Assembly (NCBI RefSeq): GCF_014648775.1
Contig: NZ_BMRT01000004.1
Coordinates: forward strand, 682,001 to 746,000
Direction of reading: 5' to 3'
Length of the DNA stretch: 64,000 nt
Origin: Streptomyces abikoensis
GTDB lineage: Bacteria > Actinomycetota > Actinomycetes > Streptomycetales > Streptomycetaceae
This document shows, piece after piece, positions 8,651 to 16,625 of the stretch (position 1 is its first letter; every line of letters starts with the position of its first letter). A model generated the notes under the pieces. It saw nothing but the letters and a program-made list of their open reading frames with translations. It did not search any database and was not told the origin of the DNA. A program made the translations under genes and the position numbers.

Positions 8651-9381
8651 CGATCGCCTGCCACCGCGGCGGCGCGCTCGTACGCGGCGATGGCGTCGGG
8701 GAGTTCGGCGACCGACCCCAGGACGTGGGTGGCGCCGGCGGCGCGCAGGGCGGTCTCGTCGTGGGCGCCGGTGAGGACGCCGGCCGCGAGGGCGGCGCCG
8801 GAGCGGCGGGCGCTGCGCATGTCGTACGAGGTGTCGCCCGCGACGGCGATGCCCCGGACGGAGTCGGCGGCGTGGGTGCGCAGCAGGGCCGTGAGGACCA
8901 TGTCGGGGTACGGGCGGCCGCGGCCGCCGGCGTCGGCTGGGCAGAGGGTGAGGTCGGCGAGGCCGGTCCAGCCGAGGGCGGCGAGGACGGCGTCCTGGGT
9001 GACGCGGGCGAATCCGGTGGTGAGGACGACGGTCCGGCCCTGGGCGCGCAGTCGCTCGACGGCCTCCCGGGCGCCGGGGAGCGGCGCCACGTGCCCGGCG
9101 TCGACGAGCCGCCCGTAGGCGGTCTCGAAGGCGGCGTTGGCGCGCTGGGCCTTCTCCTCGTCGCCGCCGAAGAGGTGGCGGAAGACGGAGATCTTCGACT
9201 CGCCCATGGTGGCGCGGACGTAGGTCAGTTGCGCGGCGTGCTCGGGGGTGCCGGGCTCGACGCCCAGGGCGCGGGCGGCGGCGTCGAAGGCGCGCTCGAC
9301 CAGGCCGTCGTCGGCGACGGTCGTACCGGCCATGTCCAGGACGACCAGGCCGATCTTCTCGTTCTCTTGTGTCTCTCGCAT
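8647..9381 (-). CDS. Phosphonatase-like HAD hydrolase
   Basis: 244 residues, closest in look to phosphonoacetaldehyde hydrolase PhnX but of the phosphonatase-like branch (TIGR03351 type). Motif I is LDMAGTT, with the nucleophile Asp16 and the AGT variant typical of phosphonatases. Lys63 in MGESKISVFR matches the cap-domain lysine that forms a Schiff base with the aldehyde. TTGFARVT and AVAGDTSYDM are the later motifs. It probably cleaves the C-P bond of a phosphonoacetaldehyde or hydroxy analogue. The ATG at 9381 is used; a GTG at 9390 that overlaps the previous stop is possible. Confidence 0.85.
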   Translation of the reverse strand: MRETQENEKIGLVVLDMAGTTVADDGLVERAFDAAARALGVEPGTPEHAAQLTYVRATMGESKISVFRHLFGGDEEKAQRANAAFETAYGRLVDAGHVAPLPGAREAVERLRAQGRTVVLTTGFARVTQDAVLAALGWTGLADLTLCPADAGGRGRPYPDMVLTALLRTHAADSVRGIAVAGDTSYDMRSARRSGAALAAGVLTGAHDETALRAAGATHVLGSVAELPDAIAAYERAAAVAGDR

Positions 9382-9386
9382 CTCTC

Positions 9387-10508
9387 TCACCACTCCAGTG
9401 CGTCGGCGGTGGTCTCGGCGATCGCCGGGGAGCAGGTCATGCCGCGGCCGCCGGGGCCGGTGACCAGCCAGACCCCGTCGCGCACCCGCTCGCGGTGGAC
9501 GACGCGGGTGGTGTCCACGCACTGCGCGTACACCCCGGCCCAGCGGTGCCGGACCTTCGGCAGCGGCCGGCCGAGGAGCCCTTCGGCGACGGCGGTCAGG
9601 TGCTCGTAGGGGTCCTCGACGACGTCGAAGGAGAAGGGCTCGGCGTATTCGTGGGTGTCGCCGATGGTCAGGCCGCCGTCGGCGCGCTGGACCATGAGCA
9701 GCTGCATCCGGTGCTCCGCCGCCACCGGGGGCTGGGGCTTCGCCGCCACCATGGCGTCGAGGCCGGGGCCCGCGTAGGCGGGGTAGTAGCGGAAGCTGTC
9801 GGCGTCGGCGACGGAGGTGGTGAGCTTCTCGCCCAGCGGCGCGGTCTGCATCATCTGGAGCCGGACCCGGCGGACGGGGAGGGCGGGCGCGAGCTCGCGG
9901 ACGAGGCCGCCCAGCCAGGCGCCCGTGCACAGGACGACCGCGTCGCCGGTGTGGGTCTCGCCGTGGTCGTCGCGGACGGCGCGCTCGCCGACGACCTCGC
10001 GGACCTCGCGGCCGCCGAGGAAGGTGTAGCGGCCGGAGGCGAGGAGGGCGTCCTTGAGGGCGCGCTGGGCGGTGCGGGGTTCGACGGCCGCGTCGCGCTC
10101 GCACCACAGGGCACCGAGGAGGTCGCCGCGCAGGGCGGGGTTGAGGGCGCGGGCCTCGTCGGGGGTGAGCAGTGCGAAGCCGCGGGCGGCGGCGTCGGGG
10201 CGGGCCAGGGCGGCGCGGGCGACGGCCAGTTCGGTCTCGTCGGTGACGGCCGTCAGGGATCCGTTGGCGCGGAAGCCGAGGGCGGGGACGGCGGCGCCGA
10301 TCTCCTCCCACAGCTCCCGGGCGCGCAGGGCGGTCGCCAGCTCCTCGCCGGCCGCCCGGCCGCTGACCCAGACGAGGCCGAAGTTGCGGACGGAGGCGCC
10401 CCGGGCCTCGGCCTCCCGCTCGACGTGCACGACCTCGTGGCCGCGCTGGACTGCCTGCCAGGCGTGCATGGTTCCCAGCACGCCCGCTCCGACGACTATG
10501 ACTCGCAT
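9387..10508 (-). CDS. FAD-dependent oxidoreductase (TIGR03364 type)
   Basis: 373 residues of the DAO family (glycine/D-amino-acid oxidase fold). The N-terminal dinucleotide motif is VVGAGVLGTMHA, and the C-terminal GPGGRGMTCSPAIAE segment contacts FAD. This subfamily is known to sit beside phosphonatase-like HADs and is proposed to deaminate an aminophosphonate oxidatively to the aldehyde. It would therefore replace the transaminase PhnW, which is absent here. The ATG at 10508 is set by the Rossmann motif; no strong ribosome site precedes it. It is the first structural gene after the regulator, 111 bp downstream of it. Confidence 0.84.
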   Translation of the reverse strand: MRVIVVGAGVLGTMHAWQAVQRGHEVVHVEREAEARGASVRNFGLVWVSGRAAGEELATALRARELWEEIGAAVPALGFRANGSLTAVTDETELAVARAALARPDAAARGFALLTPDEARALNPALRGDLLGALWCERDAAVEPRTAQRALKDALLASGRYTFLGGREVREVVGERAVRDDHGETHTGDAVVLCTGAWLGGLVRELAPALPVRRVRLQMMQTAPLGEKLTTSVADADSFRYYPAYAGPGLDAMVAAKPQPPVAAEHRMQLLMVQRADGGLTIGDTHEYAEPFSFDVVEDPYEHLTAVAEGLLGRPLPKVRHRWAGVYAQCVDTTRVVHRERVRDGVWLVTGPGGRGMTCSPAIAETTADALEW

Positions 10509-10580
10509 GACTCGAACGGTCGTCGGACGCGGTGTCGCCGAGGCGGCCGCGCGGCGACGCGGCGGTGAACGAGCCGCCAA

Positions 10581-10597
10581 ACTTGGCCTAGACCCGT
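10581..10597. promoter_or_regulatory. GntR/HutC-type operator candidate
   Basis: The bases ACTTGGCCTAGACCCGT hold GGCCTAGACC, one base off the perfect GGTCTAGACC core bound by HutC-subfamily regulators such as DasR. It lies between the GntR gene and the FAD oxidase gene, where the promoter of the phosphonate genes should be. A direct repeat CCGTTATC follows at 10594-10601 and 10605-10612. The likely binder is the adjacent GntR protein; DasR cannot be excluded. Confidence 0.55.
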
Positions 10598-10619
10598 TAT
10601 CGTTCCGTTATCTCCTCGC

Positions 10620-11405
10620 TCAGCCCTCGCCCCGCAGATGCGCCGTGAACGAGAACCGGTCGCCCCGGTACAGCGACCGCACCCGCTCCAGCGGGCGGCC
10701 CTCCGTGTCGCGCGAGACCCGGTGGATCAGCAGCATGGGCAGCGCGGGCGGCGTGCCGATCAGCAGCGCCTCGCGCGGGGTGGCCAGCACGGTCTCCAGC
10801 CGCTCGTCGGCGTCGCCGAAGGAGATGCCGAGCCGCTCGCGCAGGTAGCTGTAGAAGGACGAGTCCGGGGTGAACTCCGTGTCCAGCGAGGGCACCCGCG
10901 CAACCGCCACGTACGTGCTCTCCAGCCCCACCCGTTCGTCGTCCGCGAGCAGGACGCGCTCCATGTGCCAGACGGGCTCCCCCGGCGCCACCCCGAGGTC
11001 GGGAGCGAGGCCCTCCGGGCAGGGGAGCCGGTCCAGGCCGATCAGGGCGCGGCCGGGGCGGCGGCCCTGGCGGCGCACGCCCTCGGTGTAGCTGGCCAGG
11101 GACAGCGGCTGCTCCAGCTTGGGCCCCGCGACGACCGTGCCACGCCCCATGCGGCGCAGCCGTCCCTCCAGCAGCAGCTCGCGCAGGGCCTGTCGTACGG
11201 TCTCGCGCGAGACCTCGAAGCGCGTCGCGAGCTCGCGCTCGGCAGGCAGCGTGCCGCCCTCTCCCAGTTCGTCGAGGAGCGCGGCCACGCGTGTCTTGAC
11301 GGCGAAGTACTTGGGGATCCGGCCGTGTTCCGGGATGCCCGCGCGGATGGCGGCGCCGGGCCGCTGACCTGCCATGTCGTGGTGGTGCGTGTGCGTGTTG
11401 TCCAC
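10620..11405 (-). CDS. GntR/HutC family regulator of phosphonate genes
   Basis: 261 residues. An N-terminal winged helix includes LPAERELATRFEVSRETVRQ (recognition helix SRETVRQALREL). A C-terminal UTRA ligand-binding domain of the HutC group follows (about 95-255). It heads the minus-strand phosphonate cluster and probably represses it until the phosphonate or an intermediate binds. A GTG start at 11405 has GAGGA eight bases upstream; an ATG ten codons further in is an alternative. The gap to the next gene holds a HutC-like operator. Confidence 0.88.
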   Translation of the reverse strand: MDNTHTHHHDMAGQRPGAAIRAGIPEHGRIPKYFAVKTRVAALLDELGEGGTLPAERELATRFEVSRETVRQALRELLLEGRLRRMGRGTVVAGPKLEQPLSLASYTEGVRRQGRRPGRALIGLDRLPCPEGLAPDLGVAPGEPVWHMERVLLADDERVGLESTYVAVARVPSLDTEFTPDSSFYSYLRERLGISFGDADERLETVLATPREALLIGTPPALPMLLIHRVSRDTEGRPLERVRSLYRGDRFSFTAHLRGEG

Positions 11406-11460
11406 GGCGCGATCCTCGCATCCGCGGGTGAAGCCCCGGCGTCGCCGGGGGCGGCCGGCG

Positions 11461-12276
11461 TCAGCGGTTCAGCCGCCGTGCCCCGACGACCAGTGCCGTC
11501 CCGGCGATCAGCAGGGCGAGGGCGGCCGCACCGACGGCGAACACGGGCCGTTCGTCACCGGTGTCGGCCAGGCCGGGCGGTTCGAGGTGGGCGGCGGCGT
11601 CGGGCCGCGCCGGAGAGGCGGCGGCCGAGGGCGTCACGGCCCCGCCGTCGGCCCCGACGGCTCCGACGGCGAACGTGTAGTCGCCCGACTCCCCCACCCA
11701 CGCGCCGTCGCCGCCGCGCTTCTGCACGGCCGTGACGTTGACCGTGACCGGCCCCTCGGGGGCGTCGCCGGCGAAGCCCAGCCGCAGGGGCACGGTGACC
11801 GAGCCGTGGGCGGGCACGGTGAAGCCGGGGAAGGCGGGCGCCTCGCCGCCGGGGGCGGGGGAACCGCCGTCCAGGACGCCGACGTTCTCCGCCTCGTCGG
11901 TCCGCTCGAACCGCACGGGCAGCCAGCGGCCGTCCCCCGGGTCCTGGAAGTCCAGGTGGAAGTCGGCGGGTTCGAGGGCCCGGGCCCGGTCGGCGAGGAC
12001 CGCGACGGGGTGGATGGCCCGGCACTCGGTGCCGGTGGCGTTGCGCAGCTCCAGCCGCCAGGTGCGCGGGGTGCCGCCGCGCTCGTACCCGGCGGGGCCG
12101 CCGGCGATCCGCGAGGTGATCGGGAACTCGGTGCTGTGCGGGTCGCCGCACTGCTGCCGCCCCGGGTCGGCGGGCGGCCGCGCCGCGCCGAGGGCGCCGA
12201 GCGCGAGCACGGCGGCGCAGGCGAGCAGGGCGCGGCGGGGGGCGGAGCGGGACGACGACGTGGATGGCCTGTTCAT
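11461..12276 (-). CDS. LAxTG-anchored surface protein
   Basis: 271 residues. It has a signal peptide (about 1-33), an extracellular Ig-like region with two cysteines (QQCGDP, TECRAI), a Pro/Ala-rich linker, then LADTGDE, a hydrophobic helix and a basic tail GARRLNR. LADTG fits the LAxTG signal of Streptomyces class E sortases, so it should be covalently wall-anchored. No class E sortase is seen in the window. AAAGG lies about eight bases before the ATG. Function unknown. Confidence 0.82.
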   Translation of the reverse strand: MNRPSTSSSRSAPRRALLACAAVLALGALGAARPPADPGRQQCGDPHSTEFPITSRIAGGPAGYERGGTPRTWRLELRNATGTECRAIHPVAVLADRARALEPADFHLDFQDPGDGRWLPVRFERTDEAENVGVLDGGSPAPGGEAPAFPGFTVPAHGSVTVPLRLGFAGDAPEGPVTVNVTAVQKRGGDGAWVGESGDYTFAVGAVGADGGAVTPSAAASPARPDAAAHLEPPGLADTGDERPVFAVGAAALALLIAGTALVVGARRLNR

Positions 12277-12455
12277 CGAGGACCTTTGCGGCTGGGGGCT
12301 CCGGTCGTCCGCAACCTCCCACGGCCCCCGCCGCCGGGGGCGCGCGGCACGGCCCCGTACGGCCGACCGGGCGTCAAACGCCGCCCGATGAGCCGACAGT
12401 CGTTTGATCCGGTCGGGTCACTCGGCCGAGCGGGTGAGCACGCCGGGCGCGGCGG

Positions 12456-12587
12456 GCGCCCCGTAGGGGCGCGGGGAACTGCGCGACAAGCCACGACGTG
12501 CCCGCAGATTGCCGGACCCCGGGGTGTCGTGTCGGCTGCGGGCCGTCGCCGGCCGATCGCGCAGTTCCCCGCGCCCCTACGGGGCGC
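12456..12587. repeat. Perfect 31-bp inverted repeat, intergenic
   Basis: Arms at 12456-12486 and 12557-12587 are exact reverse complements over 31 bases. Each arm also holds its own hairpin, GCGCCCC-GTA-GGGGCGC. A related unit lies at 59467-59530, and a variant family at 21671-21754 and 61304-61385. It fills most of the 347-bp gap between the ROK regulator and the LADTG surface protein (12277-12623). It may end transcription of the ROK gene. Confidence 0.8.
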
Positions 12588-12623
12588 CGTGGTGGCGCGT
12601 GACGAAGATCCGCCGGACAGAGC

Positions 12624-13715
12624 CTAGGGCGCGGCGGGCGCCAGCACGCGGCCCGCGCGGCCCGCGCCGAAGAGCGGCGCGAGGACGAGTTCGGCCGCGC
12701 CCTCAACCACGACGCGCTCCCCGCCGGGGGCGACGGCCACGGGCACGGACGCCGGGAGTTCGGCACGTACGCCCCGGACGTACGGGTCGGGGTCGGCCAG
12801 CGCGGTCCGGCCGCCGAGCAGCACGCGGTCGATGTCCAGGAGCTGGACGAGGTTGGCGGCGCCGACGCCGAGCAGGCGCGCGGCGAGGGCGGTGTCGCCG
12901 TCGGCGACGGCCCGCAGGCACAGCACTTCCAGACAGCCGCGCCTGCCGCAGGGGCACGGCGGCCCGTCGAGCCGCAGCACCTGGTGCCCGAACTCCCCGG
13001 CGCCGGTCCGGGCGCCCCGGTGCACCTCGCCGCCGAGCACGAGCCCGGCGCCCAGGCCGGTGCCGAGGTGGAGGTAGGCGAAGGAGCCCGGCTCGCGCGG
13101 GGCCGACCGCAGGAGGCCGAGCGCGGCGGCGTTGGTGTCCTTGTCGAGGACGACGGGCAGCCCGAGCCGCTCGGCCAGCGCGTCCCGCAACGGAAAGCCG
13201 CTCCAGTGCGGGAAACCGGTGACGTCCCGCAGGACGCCCCCGACATGATCGAGCGGCCCGGGCGCGGCGACCCCTACGCCGAGGACTCCGCCGCCTTCCA
13301 CCAGCGCCCGCACCTCCTCCGCCACCACGCCGACCAAGGTTTCCGCTGTCGCGCCGGACGAAAGCGCCACCGCACGCGTCGCCACGACGGCCCCCGCGAG
13401 ATCCACGACCGCGGCCGTCACCGCGTCCCGCTCCACGTGCACCCCCACCGCCCGCCCCGCCCCCGGCACCAGCCGCAGCGCCGTCGCCGGCTTGCCGCCC
13501 GTGGAGAGCCTGCGGCCGGCCTCGGCCGCGAAGCCGTCCGCCCGCAGCCGGGCCGTGATCTTGCTGACGGCCTGGGGCGTCAGCCCCGACCGCGCCGCCA
13601 GCTCCGCGCGGCTCGCGCCGCCCTCGCCCGCGTCGCGCAGCAGCCCGAGGACGACGGCGGCGTTGTGATCGCGCAGGGCGGCGAGGTTGGCTCCAAGATT
13701 GCTCACAGAGCCCAT
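12624..13715 (-). CDS. ROK family transcriptional regulator
   Basis: 363 residues. It has an N-terminal MarR-like helix-turn-helix (SRAELAARSGLTPQAVSKIT), then a ROK domain with the ATP-binding-like GVGVAAPGPLD, DKDTNAAALG and the zinc motif CPCGRRGCLE. ROK repressors of the NagC/XylR group sense sugars or sugar phosphates. The ATG at 13715 has GGAGGGG directly upstream. It is divergent from a Gfo/Idh oxidoreductase with only 48 bp between starts and nested palindromes in that gap, so it probably controls that gene and itself. Confidence 0.9.
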   Translation of the reverse strand: MGSVSNLGANLAALRDHNAAVVLGLLRDAGEGGASRAELAARSGLTPQAVSKITARLRADGFAAEAGRRLSTGGKPATALRLVPGAGRAVGVHVERDAVTAAVVDLAGAVVATRAVALSSGATAETLVGVVAEEVRALVEGGGVLGVGVAAPGPLDHVGGVLRDVTGFPHWSGFPLRDALAERLGLPVVLDKDTNAAALGLLRSAPREPGSFAYLHLGTGLGAGLVLGGEVHRGARTGAGEFGHQVLRLDGPPCPCGRRGCLEVLCLRAVADGDTALAARLLGVGAANLVQLLDIDRVLLGGRTALADPDPYVRGVRAELPASVPVAVAPGGERVVVEGAAELVLAPLFGAGRAGRVLAPAAP

Positions 13716-13727
13716 TCTCCCCTCCAC

Positions 13728-13750
13728 TTGCGCTTACGCAACAGCGTTGC
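13728..13750. promoter_or_regulatory. Nested palindromic operator, ROK/Gfo-Idh gap
   Basis: Two palindromes overlap: TTGCG-CTTA-CGCAA (13728-13741) and GCAAC-AGC-GTTGC (13738-13750). Both are perfect and share the central half-site. CCACTT to the left and AAGTGG to the right add a weaker outer symmetry. The position between divergent starts suggests a shared operator for the ROK protein. Confidence 0.65.
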
Positions 13751-13763
13751 CAAAGTGGTGGGC

Positions 13764-14864
13764 ATGGACACCGCCGACATCGCCTCCCTGCGTGCCCCCT
13801 TCCGCGTCGGCCTGATCGGCTACGGCCTCGCGGGCTCCGTCTTCCACGCCCCGCTCATCGCCGCCACCGACGGGCTCGCCCTCGACACGGTGGTCACCGC
13901 CAACCCCGAGCGGCGGCACCAGGCCGTCGCCGAGCACCCCCAGGTGCGTACCGCCGCCACCGCCGAGGAGCTCCTGGGCCGTGCCGACGAGCTCGACCTG
14001 ATCGTCATCGCCTCGCCCAACCGCACGCACGTCCCGCTCGCGCGGGCCGCGCTCGAGGCCGGGCTGCCGGTGGTCGTGGACAAGCCGCTGGCCGCGACCG
14101 CCGCCGAGGCGGAGGAGCTGGCCGCGCTGGCGGAAGGGCGCGGGCTGCTGCTCAGCGCGTTCCAGAACCGCCGCTGGGACAACGACTTCCGTACCGTGGC
14201 CAAGCTGGTCGAGGGCGGCGCGCTCGGCAAGGTCCAGCGCTTCGAGTCCCGCTTCGAGCGCTGGCGGCCCCGCCCCAAGGGCGGCTGGCGGGAGTCCGGC
14301 GACCCCGCCGAGATCGGCGGCATCCTCTACGACCTGGGCAGCCACCTCGTGGACCAGGCCCTCACCCTCTTCGGCCCGGCCGTCACGGTCTACGCCGAGT
14401 CGGACGTGCGCCGGGCGGGCGCGGAGGCCGACGACGACACGTTCATCGCCATCGGCCACGCCTCCGGCGTCCGCTCCCACCTGTGGATGAGCGCCACCGC
14501 CGCCCAGCTCGGCCCGCGCTTCCGGGTGCTGGGCGACACGGCCGGCTATGTGAAGTACGGACTCGACCCGCAGGAGGGCGCGCTCCGCGAGGGCCTGCGG
14601 CCGGGCACGGCGGCCTCCTGGGGCGTCGAGGCGGAGTCCTCCTGGGGCCGGCTGGGCGCAGGCGAGTCCCCGCTGACGGGCGGTGGCGAACCGGTGCCGA
14701 CGCTGCCGGGCGACTACCCCGCGTACTACGCCGCGATCGCCGAAGCGCTGCGCACGGGCGGCCTGCCGCCGGTGACGGCCCGGGAGGCGGCGGCCGCGCT
14801 GCGGGTGCTGGAGGCGGCGAAGACCTCCGCCGCCGAGGCCCGAACGGTCACGCTGTCAGACTGA
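13764..14864 (+). CDS. Gfo/Idh/MocA family oxidoreductase
   Basis: 366 residues. An N-terminal Rossmann motif, VGLIGYGLAGSVFHAPLI, is followed by VDKPLA (the usual EKP position) and a C-terminal substrate domain with DLGSHLVDQAL. These enzymes oxidise or reduce sugars, inositols or their derivatives with NAD(P). A divergent ROK regulator suggests a sugar-like substrate under repressor control. Its last 9 bp overlap the end of the convergent phosphotransferase gene. Confidence 0.88.
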   Translation: MDTADIASLRAPFRVGLIGYGLAGSVFHAPLIAATDGLALDTVVTANPERRHQAVAEHPQVRTAATAEELLGRADELDLIVIASPNRTHVPLARAALEAGLPVVVDKPLAATAAEAEELAALAEGRGLLLSAFQNRRWDNDFRTVAKLVEGGALGKVQRFESRFERWRPRPKGGWRESGDPAEIGGILYDLGSHLVDQALTLFGPAVTVYAESDVRRAGAEADDDTFIAIGHASGVRSHLWMSATAAQLGPRFRVLGDTAGYVKYGLDPQEGALREGLRPGTAASWGVEAESSWGRLGAGESPLTGGGEPVPTLPGDYPAYYAAIAEALRTGGLPPVTAREAAAALRVLEAAKTSAAEARTVTLSD

Positions 14865-15782
14865 ACGGCCGACGGACAGCGGGGCCCTCTCGCGCCAGCG
14901 CGCGACGGCGGGCTCCAGCATCGCGCCCATCTCCGGCATCACCGGCACGAACGCCAGCGCCCCCACCACCTGGAGCAGCCGCGCGCCCTCCATGACCTCC
15001 AGGAGGGCGGGGTCCACGGGCCCGCCGCCGGCCCGCTCGTACGCCTCGATGCCCTGCGGGCCGACGAGGGTCAGGTCCCACTCGACGGGGCCCAGCGTGA
15101 CGTCCTCGAAGTCGCTGAAGAGCCGCCGGCCGCCGGTGACGCGCAGCATGTTGTACGCCGGGGAGTCGCCGTGCAGCGGCTGGAGACGGGCGCCGGGGAA
15201 GTGCGCGGGGAAGTCCGCGACCAGGGCTTCCAGCGCGGCGTACTCGCTCTCGGCCCGGTCCAGGTCCGCCGTGGTGAGCCCGTCCGGGCGGCGCTTCCCC
15301 AGCTCGTCCAGCAGGGGGCGCAGGCCGGGCACGAGCGGGGACAGCACGGGGAGTTCGCCGGGGTAGCCGGCCAGGAGGGCGTGCAACTCGGCGGCGTTCC
15401 CCGTCTGTTCGACGAACCGCGCCTGGAGGTCCTCGTCGGCGGCGGGCTTCTCCTCGCTGACGAACTCCCAGAACGTCAGCGACGTCCCGTCGGTCACGAC
15501 CGGCTCGCGCGGCACCAGCGGGCTGGGCCGGACGACCGGTGCGCCGGTGTCCGCCAGCCAGCCGGCGACGGCGAGTTCGCGGCGCTGCTTGCGCTTCAGG
15601 TCCTCGGCCCCGGCGAAGCCCAGGGACGGCACCCGCACGACGACGGGCTCGGGCGCGAGGTGCACCAGGACGTTGAACACGTCGTGCAGCACGCGGGGTT
15701 CACGGGCGTCGAGCCCCAGCCGGCGTCCGGCCCGGGTGGCGATGTCCACGGCACGTTCGGCGCGTTCGCTGAGGTTCGTCAT
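14856..15782 (-). CDS. Aminoglycoside phosphotransferase-fold protein
   Basis: 308 residues of the APH/choline-kinase fold. The catalytic loop is LHGDSPAYNML and the metal motif is SDFEDVTLGPVEWDL, both intact, so it is probably an active kinase. The substrate is unknown; most Streptomyces copies are not resistance genes. It is convergent with the Gfo/Idh gene. No strong ribosome site is seen before the ATG. Confidence 0.82.
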   Translation of the reverse strand: MTNLSERAERAVDIATRAGRRLGLDAREPRVLHDVFNVLVHLAPEPVVVRVPSLGFAGAEDLKRKQRRELAVAGWLADTGAPVVRPSPLVPREPVVTDGTSLTFWEFVSEEKPAADEDLQARFVEQTGNAAELHALLAGYPGELPVLSPLVPGLRPLLDELGKRRPDGLTTADLDRAESEYAALEALVADFPAHFPGARLQPLHGDSPAYNMLRVTGGRRLFSDFEDVTLGPVEWDLTLVGPQGIEAYERAGGGPVDPALLEVMEGARLLQVVGALAFVPVMPEMGAMLEPAVARWRERAPLSVGRSV

Positions 15783-15880
15783 GGAAATGATCTTGCCGTC
15801 CGGTCGGGGTCCTGTCGAAGAGTTTTCCCGGGACCTAAGCTCGAGACAGCATGATCCAGCCCAACGGGGAGGACTTACTC

Positions 15881-16549
15881 ATGGATACCGCCGGTACAAC
15901 CGCCGGGACAGCCTCGATGACCTCGACAGCCTCGATAGCCGAGATCACCTCGCCCGAGGAACTGCGCGAACTGCTCGGCGAGCCCACGGCGGCCGTGCGC
16001 GACAAGGTCCGCACGCGGCTGCACGAGCTGGACAAGGAGTGGCTGGCCCTGTCCCCGTTCTGCCTCGTGGCGACGGCGGCGGCCGACGGCACCTGCGACG
16101 TCTCACCGAAGGGCGACCCGGACGGCCTCGCGCTCGTCCTCGACGACACCACCGTCGCCATCCCCGAACGCCCCGGCAACCGCCGCGCCGACGGCTTCTT
16201 CAACGTCCTGAGCAACCCTCACGTCGGGCTGATCTTCTTCATTCCCGGGCGCGGGGACACGCTCCGCGTCAACGGCCGTGCGCGGATCGTGCGCGACGCG
16301 CCCTTCTTCGACGCGATGGTGGTCAAGGGGCACCGCCCCCAACTGGCGCTCCTGGTCGAGATCGAGGAGGTCTTCCACCACTGCTCGAAGGCGTTCCTGC
16401 GGTCCTCCCTCTGGAAGCCGGAGACGTGGCGGCCCGAGGAGATGCCCTCCCGCGCGCGGATCGCCAAGCGCCTGGACCGCCCCGAGGCGCCGCTGGAGGA
16501 GCTGGAGCGCTACTACGGCCCCCGCTACGCGGACCATCTGTACGACTGA
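15881..16549 (+). CDS. PPOX-type FMN-binding flavoprotein
   Basis: 222 residues of the pyridoxamine-phosphate-oxidase-like split-barrel fold (MSMEG_1061-type). Recognisable stretches are LVATAAADGTCDVSPKGDP and IPERPGNRRADGFFNVL, which line the FMN site, and GRGDTLRVNGRARI. Such proteins bind FMN or F420 and reduce small molecules; the substrate is unknown. The ATG at 15881 is preferred over one 30 bp upstream because GGGGAGG precedes it at normal spacing. Confidence 0.85.
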   Translation: MDTAGTTAGTASMTSTASIAEITSPEELRELLGEPTAAVRDKVRTRLHELDKEWLALSPFCLVATAAADGTCDVSPKGDPDGLALVLDDTTVAIPERPGNRRADGFFNVLSNPHVGLIFFIPGRGDTLRVNGRARIVRDAPFFDAMVVKGHRPQLALLVEIEEVFHHCSKAFLRSSLWKPETWRPEEMPSRARIAKRLDRPEAPLEELERYYGPRYADHLYD

Positions 16550-16625
16550 CCTGCGCCCCGGGCACTTTCCAGCCGTTTGACCGGATCGCTCACGAAGCGG
16601 AACCGATGCACCCTTTCGCCGCGTC

